From Ignavibacterium sp. (GTDB lineage: Bacteria > Bacteroidota > Ignavibacteria > Ignavibacteriales > Ignavibacteriaceae): a DNA stretch of 64,000 nucleotides. The notes beneath the pieces were generated by a model. It saw only the letters and a list, made by a program, of their open reading frames with translations. It had not been told where the DNA came from and ran no database searches. The translations under genes and the position numbers were made by a program. Below, one piece after another: positions 1 to 8,880 of this stretch; within the stretch, counting starts at the first letter, position 1; every line of letters starts with the position of its first letter. The stretch spans positions 1 through 64,000 of the forward strand of contig JAGXRK010000050.1 of the NCBI GenBank assembly GCA_018335755.1, in the 5' to 3' direction.

Positions 1-983
1 AATTCCATTGCCTGATTATGTGTTCCAAAAATTTGTGGAATTATTAAATTCCATCCTAACACATCAACAACAGGAATGAAATGATAACCTGTAACTGGAT
101 AATAAATATTATTATTAAAGATTGATTGATCGTTACAGTGAACGCGAATACCGATTGAGTCTATTTGAGATAATATTTGTTCAGGAATGCTAATTGATAT
201 TTTTTTTAAATCAACAGAACCATAATAAGTATTCTGATATATCAGATCATCGGATTGATACGCCAGTAAATCGGCATTCAATGAATCAACCAAACCAATG
301 TAAGATGCTGTAATATCAACGAACATGTCGAAGTTAGAGATGTTTCTCGATATAGTATCTGGGAAAGTCGGTAAAATTTCCAGAATGATTGGATTATATA
401 TTGTATTATTAATTATTGCTGAAATAACTTTTTTTGATCTAGTTGAACTACCACCTAAATAATTATTATATTCATATTGATATATACCAATATTGTCGGC
501 AAACTTATACTTTATTGTGAAATCTACAGTAGAATCTACACCATTAAAAAAAATTCCATAATGGGTAATTTCCCTTACCATCCGCCCCTCACCTAATATG
601 GTCCCGTTTTGAACACCAGAATATGTCCAGGTTTTTGCATAACCATCGATGTAAAGTCTATCTGTTTCTCCTGCTGTTTTGTTAAAATCAAAGGCAAGTC
701 TCTCAATACTACCATTCAAAATGAAGAGTTTATTTAATGTTGTGTCCATACGGTAGTAATGATCCCAAATCCACACATATGTTTTATTTTGAAAGGATGT
801 ATCAGTTGCTACTGATGCAGTGTAATACTCATTCCAATTAAAAGGTGGATACCAATTTTGATACATATGATGCAACTGATATCTATCACCGGCTTTTGTC
901 GGGAAATAATTTTGGGCATATAAACCATTGTCAATTAAAATAATATATAATATCACAAGTAGATAAATTTGTACTGTCTTCAT
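1..983 (-). CDS. Secreted protein, 3' end outside window
   Basis: An open frame reads without a stop from an ATG at 983 down to base 1, so about 327 codons are visible and the C-terminus is missing. The N-terminus (about 23 residues, ending LYAQ) is a Sec signal peptide. The mature start, NYFPTKAGDRYQLHH, resembles the LPLEIGNRWQF and YPLAVGNFWIY stretches of the next two genes, so the three are probably paralogous. It begins 8 bases after the stop of the 992-2242 gene and is likely the third gene of that operon. By analogy a T9SS sorting domain may follow outside the window. The molecular function is not recognised. Confidence 0.8.
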   Translation of the reverse strand, partial: MKTVQIYLLVILYIILIDNGLYAQNYFPTKAGDRYQLHHMYQNWYPPFNWNEYYTASVATDTSFQNKTYVWIWDHYYRMDTTLNKLFILNGSIERLAFDFNKTAGETDRLYIDGYAKTWTYSGVQNGTILGEGRMVREITHYGIFFNGVDSTVDFTIKYKFADNIGIYQYEYNNYLGGSSTRSKKVISAIINNTIYNPIILEILPTFPDTISRNISNFDMFVDITASYIGLVDSLNADLLAYQSDDLIYQNTYYGSVDLKKISISIPEQILSQIDSIGIRVHCNDQSIFNNNIYYPVTGYHFIPVVDVLGWNLIIPQIFGTHNQAME

Positions 984-991
984 TTTATTCC

Positions 992-2242
992 TTATTTTAA
1001 ATAAACCATTTTCTTAGTTTCAATAAAACTTCCAGCTCTTAAATGGTAATAATAAATTCCGCTTGCCAATCCAGCAGAATTAAACTCAACTTCGTGATAT
1101 CCTGCTTCTCTATATTCATCAATAAGTGTTGCGACTTCTCTTCCAAGTATATCATATACTTTCAAAGTTTGCCAACTTCCTACTGGCGACTGCCAACTGA
1201 TCACTGTGCTTGGGTTAAAGGGGTTTGGGTAGTTTTGGTGTAATAAATATTCCTGTAATATCTGAAGATCCTCATCATCGACACCAACGCTATAATCCCA
1301 GACACATTGATAGAAGCCGATATCAGGTAAAATGGTAGTTTCAGGAATAATTCCCCTATCCTTTGCTTTCAACCTATAGTTGAATGAAAAATCATCTTTC
1401 ATTAAAATAGTATCAAGAACCATTCTTACAGTATAATTTTGAAAAGAATCAATACTTGCAACATTAGGAACATTTAAAATTACTGAATCACCTTTTGAAT
1501 AATAGCTTTCCATTTTAACATCTTCTATAAAAAACAAACCTGAAGAATTTTCGGTTGGTGGTTTATCAAACGGATGTTTTGTTGTAAAACTTAATTTGAA
1601 TAATGGAACGTTGATAGTTGTTATTGGTATAAGCTCAATTTGAGCCGTATGATGATCGCTTAAATAGATAATGTTTCCTGTATCATCATATAAAATTCCC
1701 ATTATTAATTCATCTGTTTTAGAACTAAAGAAATAAGAATAGGATTCTGATTGATAGAAAGAATACCATCCTATTCCAAGTGCAAAACTGGTTTTAGTTG
1801 TAATATTTGACCAATTAGGCGGGATGCTTGCGTCGATTCTGAAACCTTTATATTCTAAAGTATCTGAAAAAAGAATAACTGTTCCACCCGTTACAGTACT
1901 GACTGAAATCCCATTATAAAAAGTATCTCCGGCTGCTTTATTAAAATCCATATATACTCTTTCCTGAATACCCGACGATATATATGCTTTTTTATCAATT
2001 TCATCATACCTTATAAATTCTAATCCATTAACGAAATATTGCTTGTTATTTATTATCGTATCTCTTTCTAAATAAATTTCCCTCAATTCATAAGTAGTGG
2101 TTATGTTACCAGAAAAATCTCCACTAACATGTCTGACTAAAAACTGCCATCTATTTCCTATTTCCAGTGGCAGCCACGTTTGTGCAAAGAAATTCTCAGT
2201 TATTAATAAAAAACAAAATAATATTAAAATATTATTTTTCAT
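992..2242 (-). CDS. T9SS-sorted secreted protein of unknown function
   Basis: A 416-residue protein with a Sec signal peptide (residues 1-21, ending FFAQ), a beta-rich middle without a recognised catalytic motif, and a C-terminal type IX secretion sorting domain from about residue 335 (NYPNPFNPST, LKVYDILGREVATL, ending KKMVYLK). Known family behaviour: such domains route proteins through the outer membrane by T9SS and are often cleaved off. Its ATG overlaps the TGA of the upstream gene (2239-2242), which implies translational coupling. The LPLEIGNRWQF start of the mature part links it to its two neighbours. The secretion route is well supported; the function is unknown. Confidence 0.88.
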   Translation of the reverse strand: MKNNILILFCFLLITENFFAQTWLPLEIGNRWQFLVRHVSGDFSGNITTTYELREIYLERDTIINNKQYFVNGLEFIRYDEIDKKAYISSGIQERVYMDFNKAAGDTFYNGISVSTVTGGTVILFSDTLEYKGFRIDASIPPNWSNITTKTSFALGIGWYSFYQSESYSYFFSSKTDELIMGILYDDTGNIIYLSDHHTAQIELIPITTINVPLFKLSFTTKHPFDKPPTENSSGLFFIEDVKMESYYSKGDSVILNVPNVASIDSFQNYTVRMVLDTILMKDDFSFNYRLKAKDRGIIPETTILPDIGFYQCVWDYSVGVDDEDLQILQEYLLHQNYPNPFNPSTVISWQSPVGSWQTLKVYDILGREVATLIDEYREAGYHEVEFNSAGLASGIYYYHLRAGSFIETKKMVYLK

Positions 2243-4107
2243 TTCACCACTACCATCTTCTTAGTTTCAACTATCCTTTGTCCTGAACTTGTTTCAGGAC
2301 CTCTGGCTCTCAGCTGATAAAAGTAAACTCCACTTGTGAGATTCTGACCTTCGTCAGAATAAAGGTTAAACTCAACTTCGTGGTAACCAGCTTCTCTATA
2401 CTCATCTACTAATGTTGCAACTTCCCTTCCAAGCACATCGTAAACTTTAAGAGTTTGCCAACTGCCTACTGGCGACTGCCAACTGATTTTGGTACTCGGG
2501 TTGAACGGGTTTGGGTAGTTTTGAGCAAGAGAAAATTCAATTGGAATTGCCTCCTTGTCATCATCCACGCTGGTTACAATTGTATCTCCATACACTACGC
2601 CATCTATTACGCATCCCTTCAGAAAGGAATTAGTAGAACCGAAACAATATCCTTGATGCACACTATAAATGCCAATTCCTTTTGCCATTTTATAAACATA
2701 GCTCATAAGCCAGTTATATTCAAAAGTTCTTATATCTCTATTTTCACCTAATACATTTTCAATTTCTTCTTGTGAGAAAACCGTTAAGATTGAATCCCAG
2801 CAAAAAGTATATCTTTGAATCAGCAGACTATCGCCTATTTCAGCGGTAAAATTTTCAATTACTTTTTCACTATTAGGATTAGTACATTCATTATCAAATC
2901 TATATGCTAATCCATTTTCCTTATCAATTCTTTCAAAGACATATTCTATATAGTTAGACTCATAATATTTTTCTTCAATCTTAAAATATTCTTTATTATT
3001 ACTTAAAGTATCTTTTGAAATTACTCTCCTGGAAAAAGTGGACTGTGAATAATAAAATGGATCAGCCCATTCGATAACATTGTAAATCCAAAAATTACCA
3101 ACAGCAAGTGGATAATAATTAAGTAGTTCATTAGAGAATGGCAGAATTTTAATAATTATAGTGGCGTCAGTTGTGATTTTAAAAATTTTGCTTTTAGAAG
3201 CAGCATAAATAACATCGCTATTCGGTTTCTTGTAGATTCCTACAAGTTTATGAGGTAAGCTTTTATATAAATTGAACGTATATCCATTATTAACAGATTT
3301 ATAGATATTTCTTCCATCAGAAAGATAGACTAATCCGGAATTCGAAGAATCAATGGTTATAAAAATCGGATTTTCACTCTGGTAAGTCTTTGTCCAGGTG
3401 AATGCATTGCCTTTGTTGTTGGATACATTCAGAGTATAACCGCCATAAGTTTTATTTGCGCGGTAGATGTGAAACTGGTTTACATCGTAAAGAATTTTTG
3501 TGTATTGATCAAAGAATACTTTTGCCGTGTCAACAATAGAAGCGTTCATTGCAAACTGACCTTCAATATCTACGCCAAATAAAACATTATCATCAAAGTC
3601 AGCTAATGAAATTGCATCGAAGTTTGTGATTAAACCCATCGAATCAAGCGGGAAGGTAAATCCGCCGTCATAGCTTCTTGCTAAAGGTCCACCGCCAAAA
3701 GCAAATACTTTTAAGGGGTCCTGCTTGGATATATCAACCCTATAATATCCATCAATCCCGCCGAAGACTATTGAATCATTTCTTGCAATGTATGAATGGT
3801 TATCCGGATTTATCTGATACCCCACATTCATAAAATTAGTTTTATCAGGAAAGTATTCGAAGTCCCATACAGCTTTTGCAAGCTGACCTGCGGGGAAATA
3901 ATTATTGTATGCATCAATGATAAGCTCTTCGGAAAGATCTGATGTGTTTAGTTTGTACACGGGATTGTAAGGGAAGTAATCACTTCCTAATCGATACAGT
4001 AAAAAAGTCTCGCCCGTTTGACTCTCGAATCCATCCAATGAATGAAAGGATTGCGGAAATAAAGCTGCAGTGTAACCAAGAAGCAGGGAGAAAATTAAAT
4101 TTTTCAT
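2239..4107 (-). CDS. T9SS-sorted secreted protein with sortilin-like repeats
   Basis: A 622-residue protein, probably first gene of the three-gene operon. It has a signal peptide (about 1-19), a region around residues 220-320 with repeats such as NIYKSVNNGYTF that resemble BNR/sortilin propeller blades, a YPLAVGNFWIY domain shared with the two following genes, and a T9SS sorting domain from about residue 528. That sorting domain has two segments missing from the neighbouring copy: YSDEGQN (about 583-589) and GPETSSGQ (about 603-610). Each is encoded by a perfect short palindrome. Substrate and role are not evident; a surface or adhesin-like role is only a guess. Confidence 0.88.
   Translation of the reverse strand: MKNLIFSLLLGYTAALFPQSFHSLDGFESQTGETFLLYRLGSDYFPYNPVYKLNTSDLSEELIIDAYNNYFPAGQLAKAVWDFEYFPDKTNFMNVGYQINPDNHSYIARNDSIVFGGIDGYYRVDISKQDPLKVFAFGGGPLARSYDGGFTFPLDSMGLITNFDAISLADFDDNVLFGVDIEGQFAMNASIVDTAKVFFDQYTKILYDVNQFHIYRANKTYGGYTLNVSNNKGNAFTWTKTYQSENPIFITIDSSNSGLVYLSDGRNIYKSVNNGYTFNLYKSLPHKLVGIYKKPNSDVIYAASKSKIFKITTDATIIIKILPFSNELLNYYPLAVGNFWIYNVIEWADPFYYSQSTFSRRVISKDTLSNNKEYFKIEEKYYESNYIEYVFERIDKENGLAYRFDNECTNPNSEKVIENFTAEIGDSLLIQRYTFCWDSILTVFSQEEIENVLGENRDIRTFEYNWLMSYVYKMAKGIGIYSVHQGYCFGSTNSFLKGCVIDGVVYGDTIVTSVDDDKEAIPIEFSLAQNYPNPFNPSTKISWQSPVGSWQTLKVYDVLGREVATLVDEYREAGYHEVEFNLYSDEGQNLTSGVYFYQLRARGPETSSGQRIVETKKMVVVK
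2280..2300. repeat. Palindromic element inside T9SS sorting domain (21 bp)
   Basis: Perfect 8-bp arms GTCCTGAA and TTCAGGAC flank a 5-base loop. It lies in frame in the 2239-4107 gene and encodes GPETSSGQ on the minus strand. The paralogous sorting domain at 992 lacks this segment. Confidence 0.75.
2341..2360. repeat. Palindromic element inside T9SS sorting domain (20 bp)
   Basis: Perfect 8-bp arms ATTCTGAC and GTCAGAAT flank a 4-base loop. It encodes YSDEGQN in the 2239-4107 gene and is absent from the paralogous domain at 992. Confidence 0.75.
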
Positions 4108-4199
4108 TTGAAACCCCGTAGGATAAATGATACTAGCCTAAACTTAGTGATTGGGTTTGATTATGTCAACAAGAAAAAGTTTGCTAAGAGGCAAATGAT

Positions 4200-5048
4200 T
4201 TAAAGAGACCGCTGTCTTTGTATTTCAAAAAGCAGTATTCCGGCAGCAACCGAAACATTTAATGATTGAATTTTACCTTTCATTGGTATCCGGACAAGAA
4301 TGTCGCAGTTATCAGCGGTAAGTTTTCTAATACCCTTTTCTTCATTTCCCACAATTAAAGCTACCGGCATTTTATAATCAACCTCTGTGTAAGGTTTTGA
4401 GTTGTCTAAAGATGAACCTACAATCCAGTATCCGTTTTCTTTCAACTCTTTTAATGTTTGTGCAAGATTATTAACCGGACAGATTTTAACATACTCAACT
4501 GCACCGGCAGATGTTTTTAAAACCGTTTCATTGATTGGTGCAGAATTATGTTTTGTGATAATTATTCCATCAACACCACAGCATTCTGCAGATCTCATAA
4601 TTGCACCGACATTGTGTGTATCCTGAATTGAATCGAGAATTAAAATAAGAGGAAAGAAAGCACTGTCATTTCTACTCCGATTTATCGGGAGAGGAATTTT
4701 TTCAACACTACTGAATTCAGATTTCTCACTCGAGGACTCGTTCGAAATGACATCGTTTGTTTTATGTTTTTTTTGTTTTTGTTTAGCTGAGCTTAATAAT
4801 TCTTCCAGAGTGTAGAACTTTTGGAATGATTTTAGGGCGGCAACGCCCTGGGCGATTTTGTCTTTAGTAATTTGTTTAAACTTATCAGAAGAAACCTGGT
4901 TAACTTTTACTCCCTTTTTCTTAGCAGCAACAATAATCGAATTTATGATTGCACCCTGCTGACCATAAAGAATGTAAACCTGGTCAATTTTTTCACCTGA
5001 ATTAAGAGCTTCAAGTACCGGTTTCCTTCCGATGATCAGGTTCATCAC
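4200..5048 (-). CDS. rlmB: 23S rRNA (guanosine-2'-O-)-methyltransferase RlmB
   Basis: A 282-residue SpoU/TrmH (SPOUT) methyltransferase. The N-terminal substrate-binding domain (IIGRKPVLEAL at 5-15) leads to a knotted catalytic domain with DSIQDTHNVGAIMRSAE, LIVGNEEKGIRKL and IPMKGKIQSLNVSVAAGI, the three SpoU motifs. Known role: 2'-O-methylation of G2251 in 23S rRNA using SAM. The protein is longer than the usual 245-260 residues because the interdomain linker (about 99-129) is encoded by an 89-bp repeat element. It starts 4 bases after the hypothetical gene following hisS, so hisS, hypothetical and rlmB form an operon. TrmH-type tRNA specificity is a less likely alternative. Confidence 0.9.
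   Translation of the reverse strand: MMNLIIGRKPVLEALNSGEKIDQVYILYGQQGAIINSIIVAAKKKGVKVNQVSSDKFKQITKDKIAQGVAALKSFQKFYTLEELLSSAKQKQKKHKTNDVISNESSSEKSEFSSVEKIPLPINRSRNDSAFFPLILILDSIQDTHNVGAIMRSAECCGVDGIIITKHNSAPINETVLKTSAGAVEYVKICPVNNLAQTLKELKENGYWIVGSSLDNSKPYTEVDYKMPVALIVGNEEKGIRKLTADNCDILVRIPMKGKIQSLNVSVAAGILLFEIQRQRSL
4664..4752 (-). repeat. 89-bp repeat with terminal inverted repeats, inside rlmB
   Basis: The ends are a perfect 9-bp inverted repeat (TGTCATTTC and GAAATGACA). Read on the minus strand it contains the blocks AAATCTG and ATTCCTC, which also occur in the same order in the copy at 11525-11597. It is translated in frame as rlmB residues about 99-129. Confidence 0.7.
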
Positions 5049-5052
5049 AAAC

Positions 5053-5577
5053 TCATTTCATAAACTCGTTTGAGAAAGAGTGCGAAGCATCATCTGCATC
5101 GAAAGTGCAGAATAACCTGTTGTTTTCTTTTTCAGGAAGAAAAGTTTTAACAAGCTTGATTTCTTTTTTATAAATATTAAAATCAACAACAGCACTATTA
5201 ATTGAACCATCCTGTTTGATAACGTTGACGGTATGTTCACCATAAAGTTCTTCAAAATCAACATTTGCATAAGCCGGCTGAACTTTTGACATATAATCAT
5301 TTTTTGCGGTTAGTCCTAGTATGCTAATATCAATATTCTTCTTTGATTTATTTGCTTTAACTGTAATCTCGTAGTTTAAGAAAGAGAACATTTTTATTGT
5401 TTCTATTGTAAATCTGTATTTCTGAGTTGCTTTTACAGTATCGCGATGAAAGTATATTCTGCAGTTAAATTCAATTTCAGATTCCTTTTTCATCGGTGTG
5501 GAATCTTTCAATTTATCTATTGTCTTTTCCCGTGCTTTAGGAATTTTCGGAATGTTCTTTGGTTTTTTAAGTGCCAT
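5053..5577 (-). CDS. Conserved-looking hypothetical protein
   Basis: A 174-residue protein I do not recognise. The first 30 residues are rich in Lys and Pro (KKPKNIPKIPKAREK) and probably disordered. The rest alternates short hydrophobic and charged stretches and looks like an all-beta fold (IEFNCRIYFHRDTV, YEITVKANKSKKNIDISI). There is no signal peptide or membrane segment. Its ATG overlaps the hisS stop by one base (TAATG) and rlmB starts 4 bases after its own stop, so it is cotranslated with two translation-related genes. A link to RNA or translation is inference from position only. Confidence 0.75.
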   Translation of the reverse strand: MALKKPKNIPKIPKAREKTIDKLKDSTPMKKESEIEFNCRIYFHRDTVKATQKYRFTIETIKMFSFLNYEITVKANKSKKNIDISILGLTAKNDYMSKVQPAYANVDFEELYGEHTVNVIKQDGSINSAVVDFNIYKKEIKLVKTFLPEKENNRLFCTFDADDASHSFSNEFMK

Positions 5578-6836
5578 TATTTTTTAACCTCAGAAATAAT
5601 TTTATTGATCTCGTCTTTACTGACTGTTTTCTGCTGACCGTCTGCCATATTTTTCAGAAGTAATTCTCCTCTGCTGTACTCTTCTCCGCCGATAAATAAC
5701 ACATATTTTGCATTCGATTTATTGGCTTCACGCATTTGGGCTTTGGTGCTTCGGCTAAGGTAGTCAAAGTCAACTGATAACTTTTGACTGCGTAAAAGAG
5801 ATGCGATCCCAGCAACTGTTGATTCAAGTCCTTTATCAATTCTAATTAAATAAACATCAATTGAAGGATCGGGTAAAGTAAAACTTTTTTCATTTTCGCA
5901 GGCGAGCAGTATTCTTTCCATTCCTGCAGCAAATCCGACTCCAGGAGTGGGTTTACCGCCAAGTTCCTGAATCAGAAGATCATATCTGCCTCCACCGCAA
6001 AGCGCACTTTGTGAACCGACTTTATTGCTTATCACTTCAAATGTGGTTTTAGTGTAATAATCTAACCCTCTTACTAATGCGGAATCAACCTCGAACGGAA
6101 TTCCGACTTTCGTTAAATATTCTTTTACAACTTCAAAATCGGTTTTACTTTCTTCATCAAGATAATCAATCAGCAGCGGAGCATCTTTCATAATCTCTTG
6201 ATCGGATTCAATCTTGCTGTCGAATATTCTAAGAATATTTTTATCAAATCTTTTACGGCTTTCTTCGGTCAGCTTATCCTTTTTATCGGAAAGAAATTCC
6301 CGCAGTTTATTTTTATAGTCTTCTCTTGATTGCGGAACCCCGAGAGAGTTTATCTTTACAACAAGGTCTTTTAATCCCAGCCGCTTAAAAATATTGTAAC
6401 TCATTTCAATCATTTCAGCATCAAGCAGCGGTGAAGTGCTGCCGATTGCTTCAGCACCAAACTGATGAAACTGGCGGAATCTTCCTGCCTGCGGTCTTTC
6501 CTGTCTGAACATTGGTGAAATGTAAAAAAGTTTATTTAAAGGTTGAAGTGTCCCGAGCGAATGTTCAATATAGGATCTTACAACAGCGGCAGTCATTTCC
6601 GGTTTAAGCGTTATGCTGGTTTCACTGCGGTCAAGAAATGTGTACATCTCTTTGCTTACTATATCGGTTTCCTCGCCGATACCTCGCGCAAATAATGATG
6701 TTTCTTCAAATACCGGAGTTCTGATCTCTTTATAATTAAAGTTTGTGAATACTTCTTTAACAATATTTTCCAAATAATACCATCTGTTTATTTCAGATGG
6801 CAGAATATCTTTTGTACCTGTTACTGCTTTGATCAT
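5577..6836 (-). CDS. hisS: Histidyl-tRNA synthetase
   Basis: A 419-residue class II aminoacyl-tRNA synthetase of normal length that charges tRNA-His. Visible signatures are motif 2 (FYISPMFRQERPQAGRFRQF), the HisA motif region GLDYYTKTTFEV, motif 3 (GGGRYDLLIQELGG and GVGFAAGMERIL) and a C-terminal anticodon-binding domain of about 90 residues (residues about 325-419). It is first in an operon with the 5053-5577 hypothetical and rlmB. The start codon at 6836 gives the usual N-terminus (KAVTGTKDILP). Confidence 0.97.
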   Translation of the reverse strand: MIKAVTGTKDILPSEINRWYYLENIVKEVFTNFNYKEIRTPVFEETSLFARGIGEETDIVSKEMYTFLDRSETSITLKPEMTAAVVRSYIEHSLGTLQPLNKLFYISPMFRQERPQAGRFRQFHQFGAEAIGSTSPLLDAEMIEMSYNIFKRLGLKDLVVKINSLGVPQSREDYKNKLREFLSDKKDKLTEESRKRFDKNILRIFDSKIESDQEIMKDAPLLIDYLDEESKTDFEVVKEYLTKVGIPFEVDSALVRGLDYYTKTTFEVISNKVGSQSALCGGGRYDLLIQELGGKPTPGVGFAAGMERILLACENEKSFTLPDPSIDVYLIRIDKGLESTVAGIASLLRSQKLSVDFDYLSRSTKAQMREANKSNAKYVLFIGGEEYSRGELLLKNMADGQQKTVSKDEINKIISEVKK

Positions 6837-6866
6837 TATTATAGATAATTTTTTACTGTGAATGAT

Positions 6867-7337
6867 TTATACATCACCAAAATGCCTTTCTTCTTCCACA
6901 AAAAGATTAATGATTTCTTCAGGGCTGTTTGCATTGGTCAGTCTATCTCTGAAGTCATCCTTGTTCATCAGTCTTGATATTCTGCTCAATAATTTAATAT
7001 GAGAACTTACTAGAGTATCTTTACCAACCAGAAGAAATATTAAGTTCACTGGTTTACCATCAAGCGAATCATAATCAATACTTTTTGCACTTTTTCCGAA
7101 CGCACCTATAATTTCTGTTACAGCTGAGGTTTTTCCGTGAGGAATTGCAAATCCTTTACCGACTCCGGTTGACATTATCTGTTCCCTGTCCATTACTGCA
7201 GTTCTGACTTTTTCAAGATCAAGCACCCGCGGATCATCCCTGAACAGATCAAGTAATTCGTTCAGCGCATCATTCTTCCTGGTGCTGTTCAATTCTGAAA
7301 TAACTACTTTGGTCTTTAAAAGATCAGAGACTTTCAT
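6867..7337 (-). CDS. PTS fructose/mannitol-type EIIA domain protein (PtsN-like)
   Basis: A 156-residue single EIIA domain. The phosphorylated histidine is His67 in GVGKGFAIPHGKT, followed by family motifs such as VNLIFLLVGKD and HIKLLSRISRLM. No sugar-specific EIIB or EIIC gene is nearby, which suggests a regulatory EIIA-Ntr (PtsN) or a stand-alone PTS relay, not a transport component. It ends 30 bases before hisS on the same strand and may share a transcript with it. The fold is secure; regulatory versus transport role is inference. Confidence 0.88.
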   Translation of the reverse strand: MKVSDLLKTKVVISELNSTRKNDALNELLDLFRDDPRVLDLEKVRTAVMDREQIMSTGVGKGFAIPHGKTSAVTEIIGAFGKSAKSIDYDSLDGKPVNLIFLLVGKDTLVSSHIKLLSRISRLMNKDDFRDRLTNANSPEEIINLFVEEERHFGDV

Positions 7338-7445
7338 TAAACCGTCCGAAAGAATTATGGTTAAGAGGATTTTTTAATTATAACTTGAAATTTAGTTATT
7401 GATGGTTAGTTAAGCAATTAAGAAAGTGACTTATTACAGAGTACA

Positions 7446-7931
7446 CTAATTCATCATTGCGGTTAAACGAAGAAGTGCATTTTTTGCAAGTTCATAATTC
7501 GGATTTACACTAAGAGCATCTGTGTAATATTTTCTTGCGGTGAACCAGTCACCTTTCTTTTCATACACACGTCCGAGATTAAAATAAGGATAGTGCCTCG
7601 GTTCATAATCAGTTGCTTTAAGAGCTTGTTCGAGCCAATAAACTGCTTCGTCAGATTTACCAAGATTGATAAGGTAAGACCCTATATCATTATATGGGTT
7701 ACCATATTCAGGATCTAAATCTATTGAAATTTTACATTCCTCAATCGCTTCCTCGTATCTGCCGTACAAGCTGAAAGCCCAGCCCAAAAATGTATGAGCC
7801 TTAGGTGTGGGGAAATAATCAATGGATTTCCTGTAAGCATCAATAGCGTCTTTGATATTTCCGCTTAAATGAAGCTTATAACCTTGATTAAAGTATTCGG
7901 CTGCTAACGATATTTTATCTTTATCTACCAT
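7446..7931 (-). CDS. Tetratricopeptide repeat protein
   Basis: A 161-residue protein made almost wholly of TPR units. About four repeats can be read (AAEYFNQGYKLHLSGNIKDA, AHTFLGWAFSLYGRYEEA, NPYNDIGSYLINLGKSDEA, YPYFNLGRVYEKKGDWFTA). It has no signal peptide and is probably a cytoplasmic protein-protein interaction scaffold. It stands 108 bases upstream of the EIIA gene and is divergent from folE. No more precise role can be given. Confidence 0.85.
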   Translation of the reverse strand: MVDKDKISLAAEYFNQGYKLHLSGNIKDAIDAYRKSIDYFPTPKAHTFLGWAFSLYGRYEEAIEECKISIDLDPEYGNPYNDIGSYLINLGKSDEAVYWLEQALKATDYEPRHYPYFNLGRVYEKKGDWFTARKYYTDALSVNPNYELAKNALLRLTAMMN

Positions 7932-8147
7932 AAACTTTCAATTCTGTCAGAATTTCAATTCCTAAATAAATAATTCATCATATAAATGCAACATATTATT
8001 CAATTATGTGACTGCTTTTACTTTACAACAAAAAAGTTGAAATGTAAGTTTCCCGACATTTTTTTTAAAGTGTACAAATATTTTGCCGATATGAAACTAT
8101 TTTCTGTTAGACAAGGTTTTATAATTAAATCAATTAAGGATATAAAA

Positions 8148-8822
8148 ATGAGAGACGGACAGGTAAGATTTACTGAAATGGAAGAAATTGGCGACAACCA
8201 TATTCCAACTTCTATTGAAACACCTATCAGAAGTGATGCATTTGAAATTGATGATGATTTGAAGATAGAACTAATCGAAAAGAAGTTTAAAGATATTATG
8301 GAGGTGCTTGGATTGGATCTGACTGACGATAGTCTGAAAGATACTCCCAAGCGAGTTGCAAAAATGTATGTTAAAGAAATTTTCAGCGGATTAAATCCCG
8401 GAAATAAACCCGCCATTACTCTGTTTGATAATCGTTATAGGTACAATGAAATGCTGGTGGAGAAAGAGGTAACAGTCTATTCTTATTGTGAACATCACTT
8501 TGTACCAATCATTGGCAAAGCACATGTTGGATATTTTTCCAATGGTAAAGTAGTTGGCCTTTCAAAAATTAACAGGATAGTTCAGTACTTCAGTAAACGA
8601 CCCCAGGTTCAGGAAAGGCTTACTGTTCAGATTGCGGAGGAATTGAAAAAAGCATTGCAAACTGAAGATGTTGCTGTAATAATTGAAGCAGATCATTTGT
8701 GTGTAGCTTCAAGAGGAGTAAAGGATATAAACAGTTCAACTGTTACTTCCAGCTACCATGGAAAATTCTTAAACAATAATACCCGAAACGAATTTCTAAA
8801 GTATGTCTACGATGGTAAATAA
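8148..8822 (+). CDS. folE: GTP cyclohydrolase I
   Basis: A 224-residue protein that makes 7,8-dihydroneopterin triphosphate from GTP, the first step toward folate and queuosine-type compounds. Zinc and active-site residues are visible in YSYCEHHFVP (Cys114, His116, His117) and HLCVASRG. Other family motifs are DTPKRVAKMY and SKINRIVQYFSKRPQVQERL. The frame stays open upstream to 7986, but the ATG at 8148 has a good ribosome binding site (AAGGA at 8136-8140, 7-base spacing), and the upstream 54 codons are unlike FolE. It is monocistronic, convergent with the 8881 gene, and followed by a strong terminator. QueG in this window belongs to a pathway that also needs FolE. Confidence 0.95.
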   Translation: MRDGQVRFTEMEEIGDNHIPTSIETPIRSDAFEIDDDLKIELIEKKFKDIMEVLGLDLTDDSLKDTPKRVAKMYVKEIFSGLNPGNKPAITLFDNRYRYNEMLVEKEVTVYSYCEHHFVPIIGKAHVGYFSNGKVVGLSKINRIVQYFSKRPQVQERLTVQIAEELKKALQTEDVAVIIEADHLCVASRGVKDINSSTVTSSYHGKFLNNNTRNEFLKYVYDGK

Positions 8823-8845
8823 TAATGAATAGATGAGCACAATTG

Positions 8846-8874
8846 AAAGCCCCGAAAATAATTTTCGGGGCTTT
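8846..8874. terminator. Bidirectional intrinsic terminator
   Basis: A GC-rich stem (AAAGCCCCGAAA with TTTCGGGGCTTT) with a tiny loop, A-run before and T-run after, sits between convergent folE and the YHS gene. It can serve both strands. Confidence 0.9.
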
Positions 8875-8880
8875 TTTATT

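Noticed and set aside
7986..8147. In-frame 54-codon N-terminal extension of folE
   Set aside because: It does not resemble FolE, has no ribosome binding site, and the ATG at 8148 has a good one.
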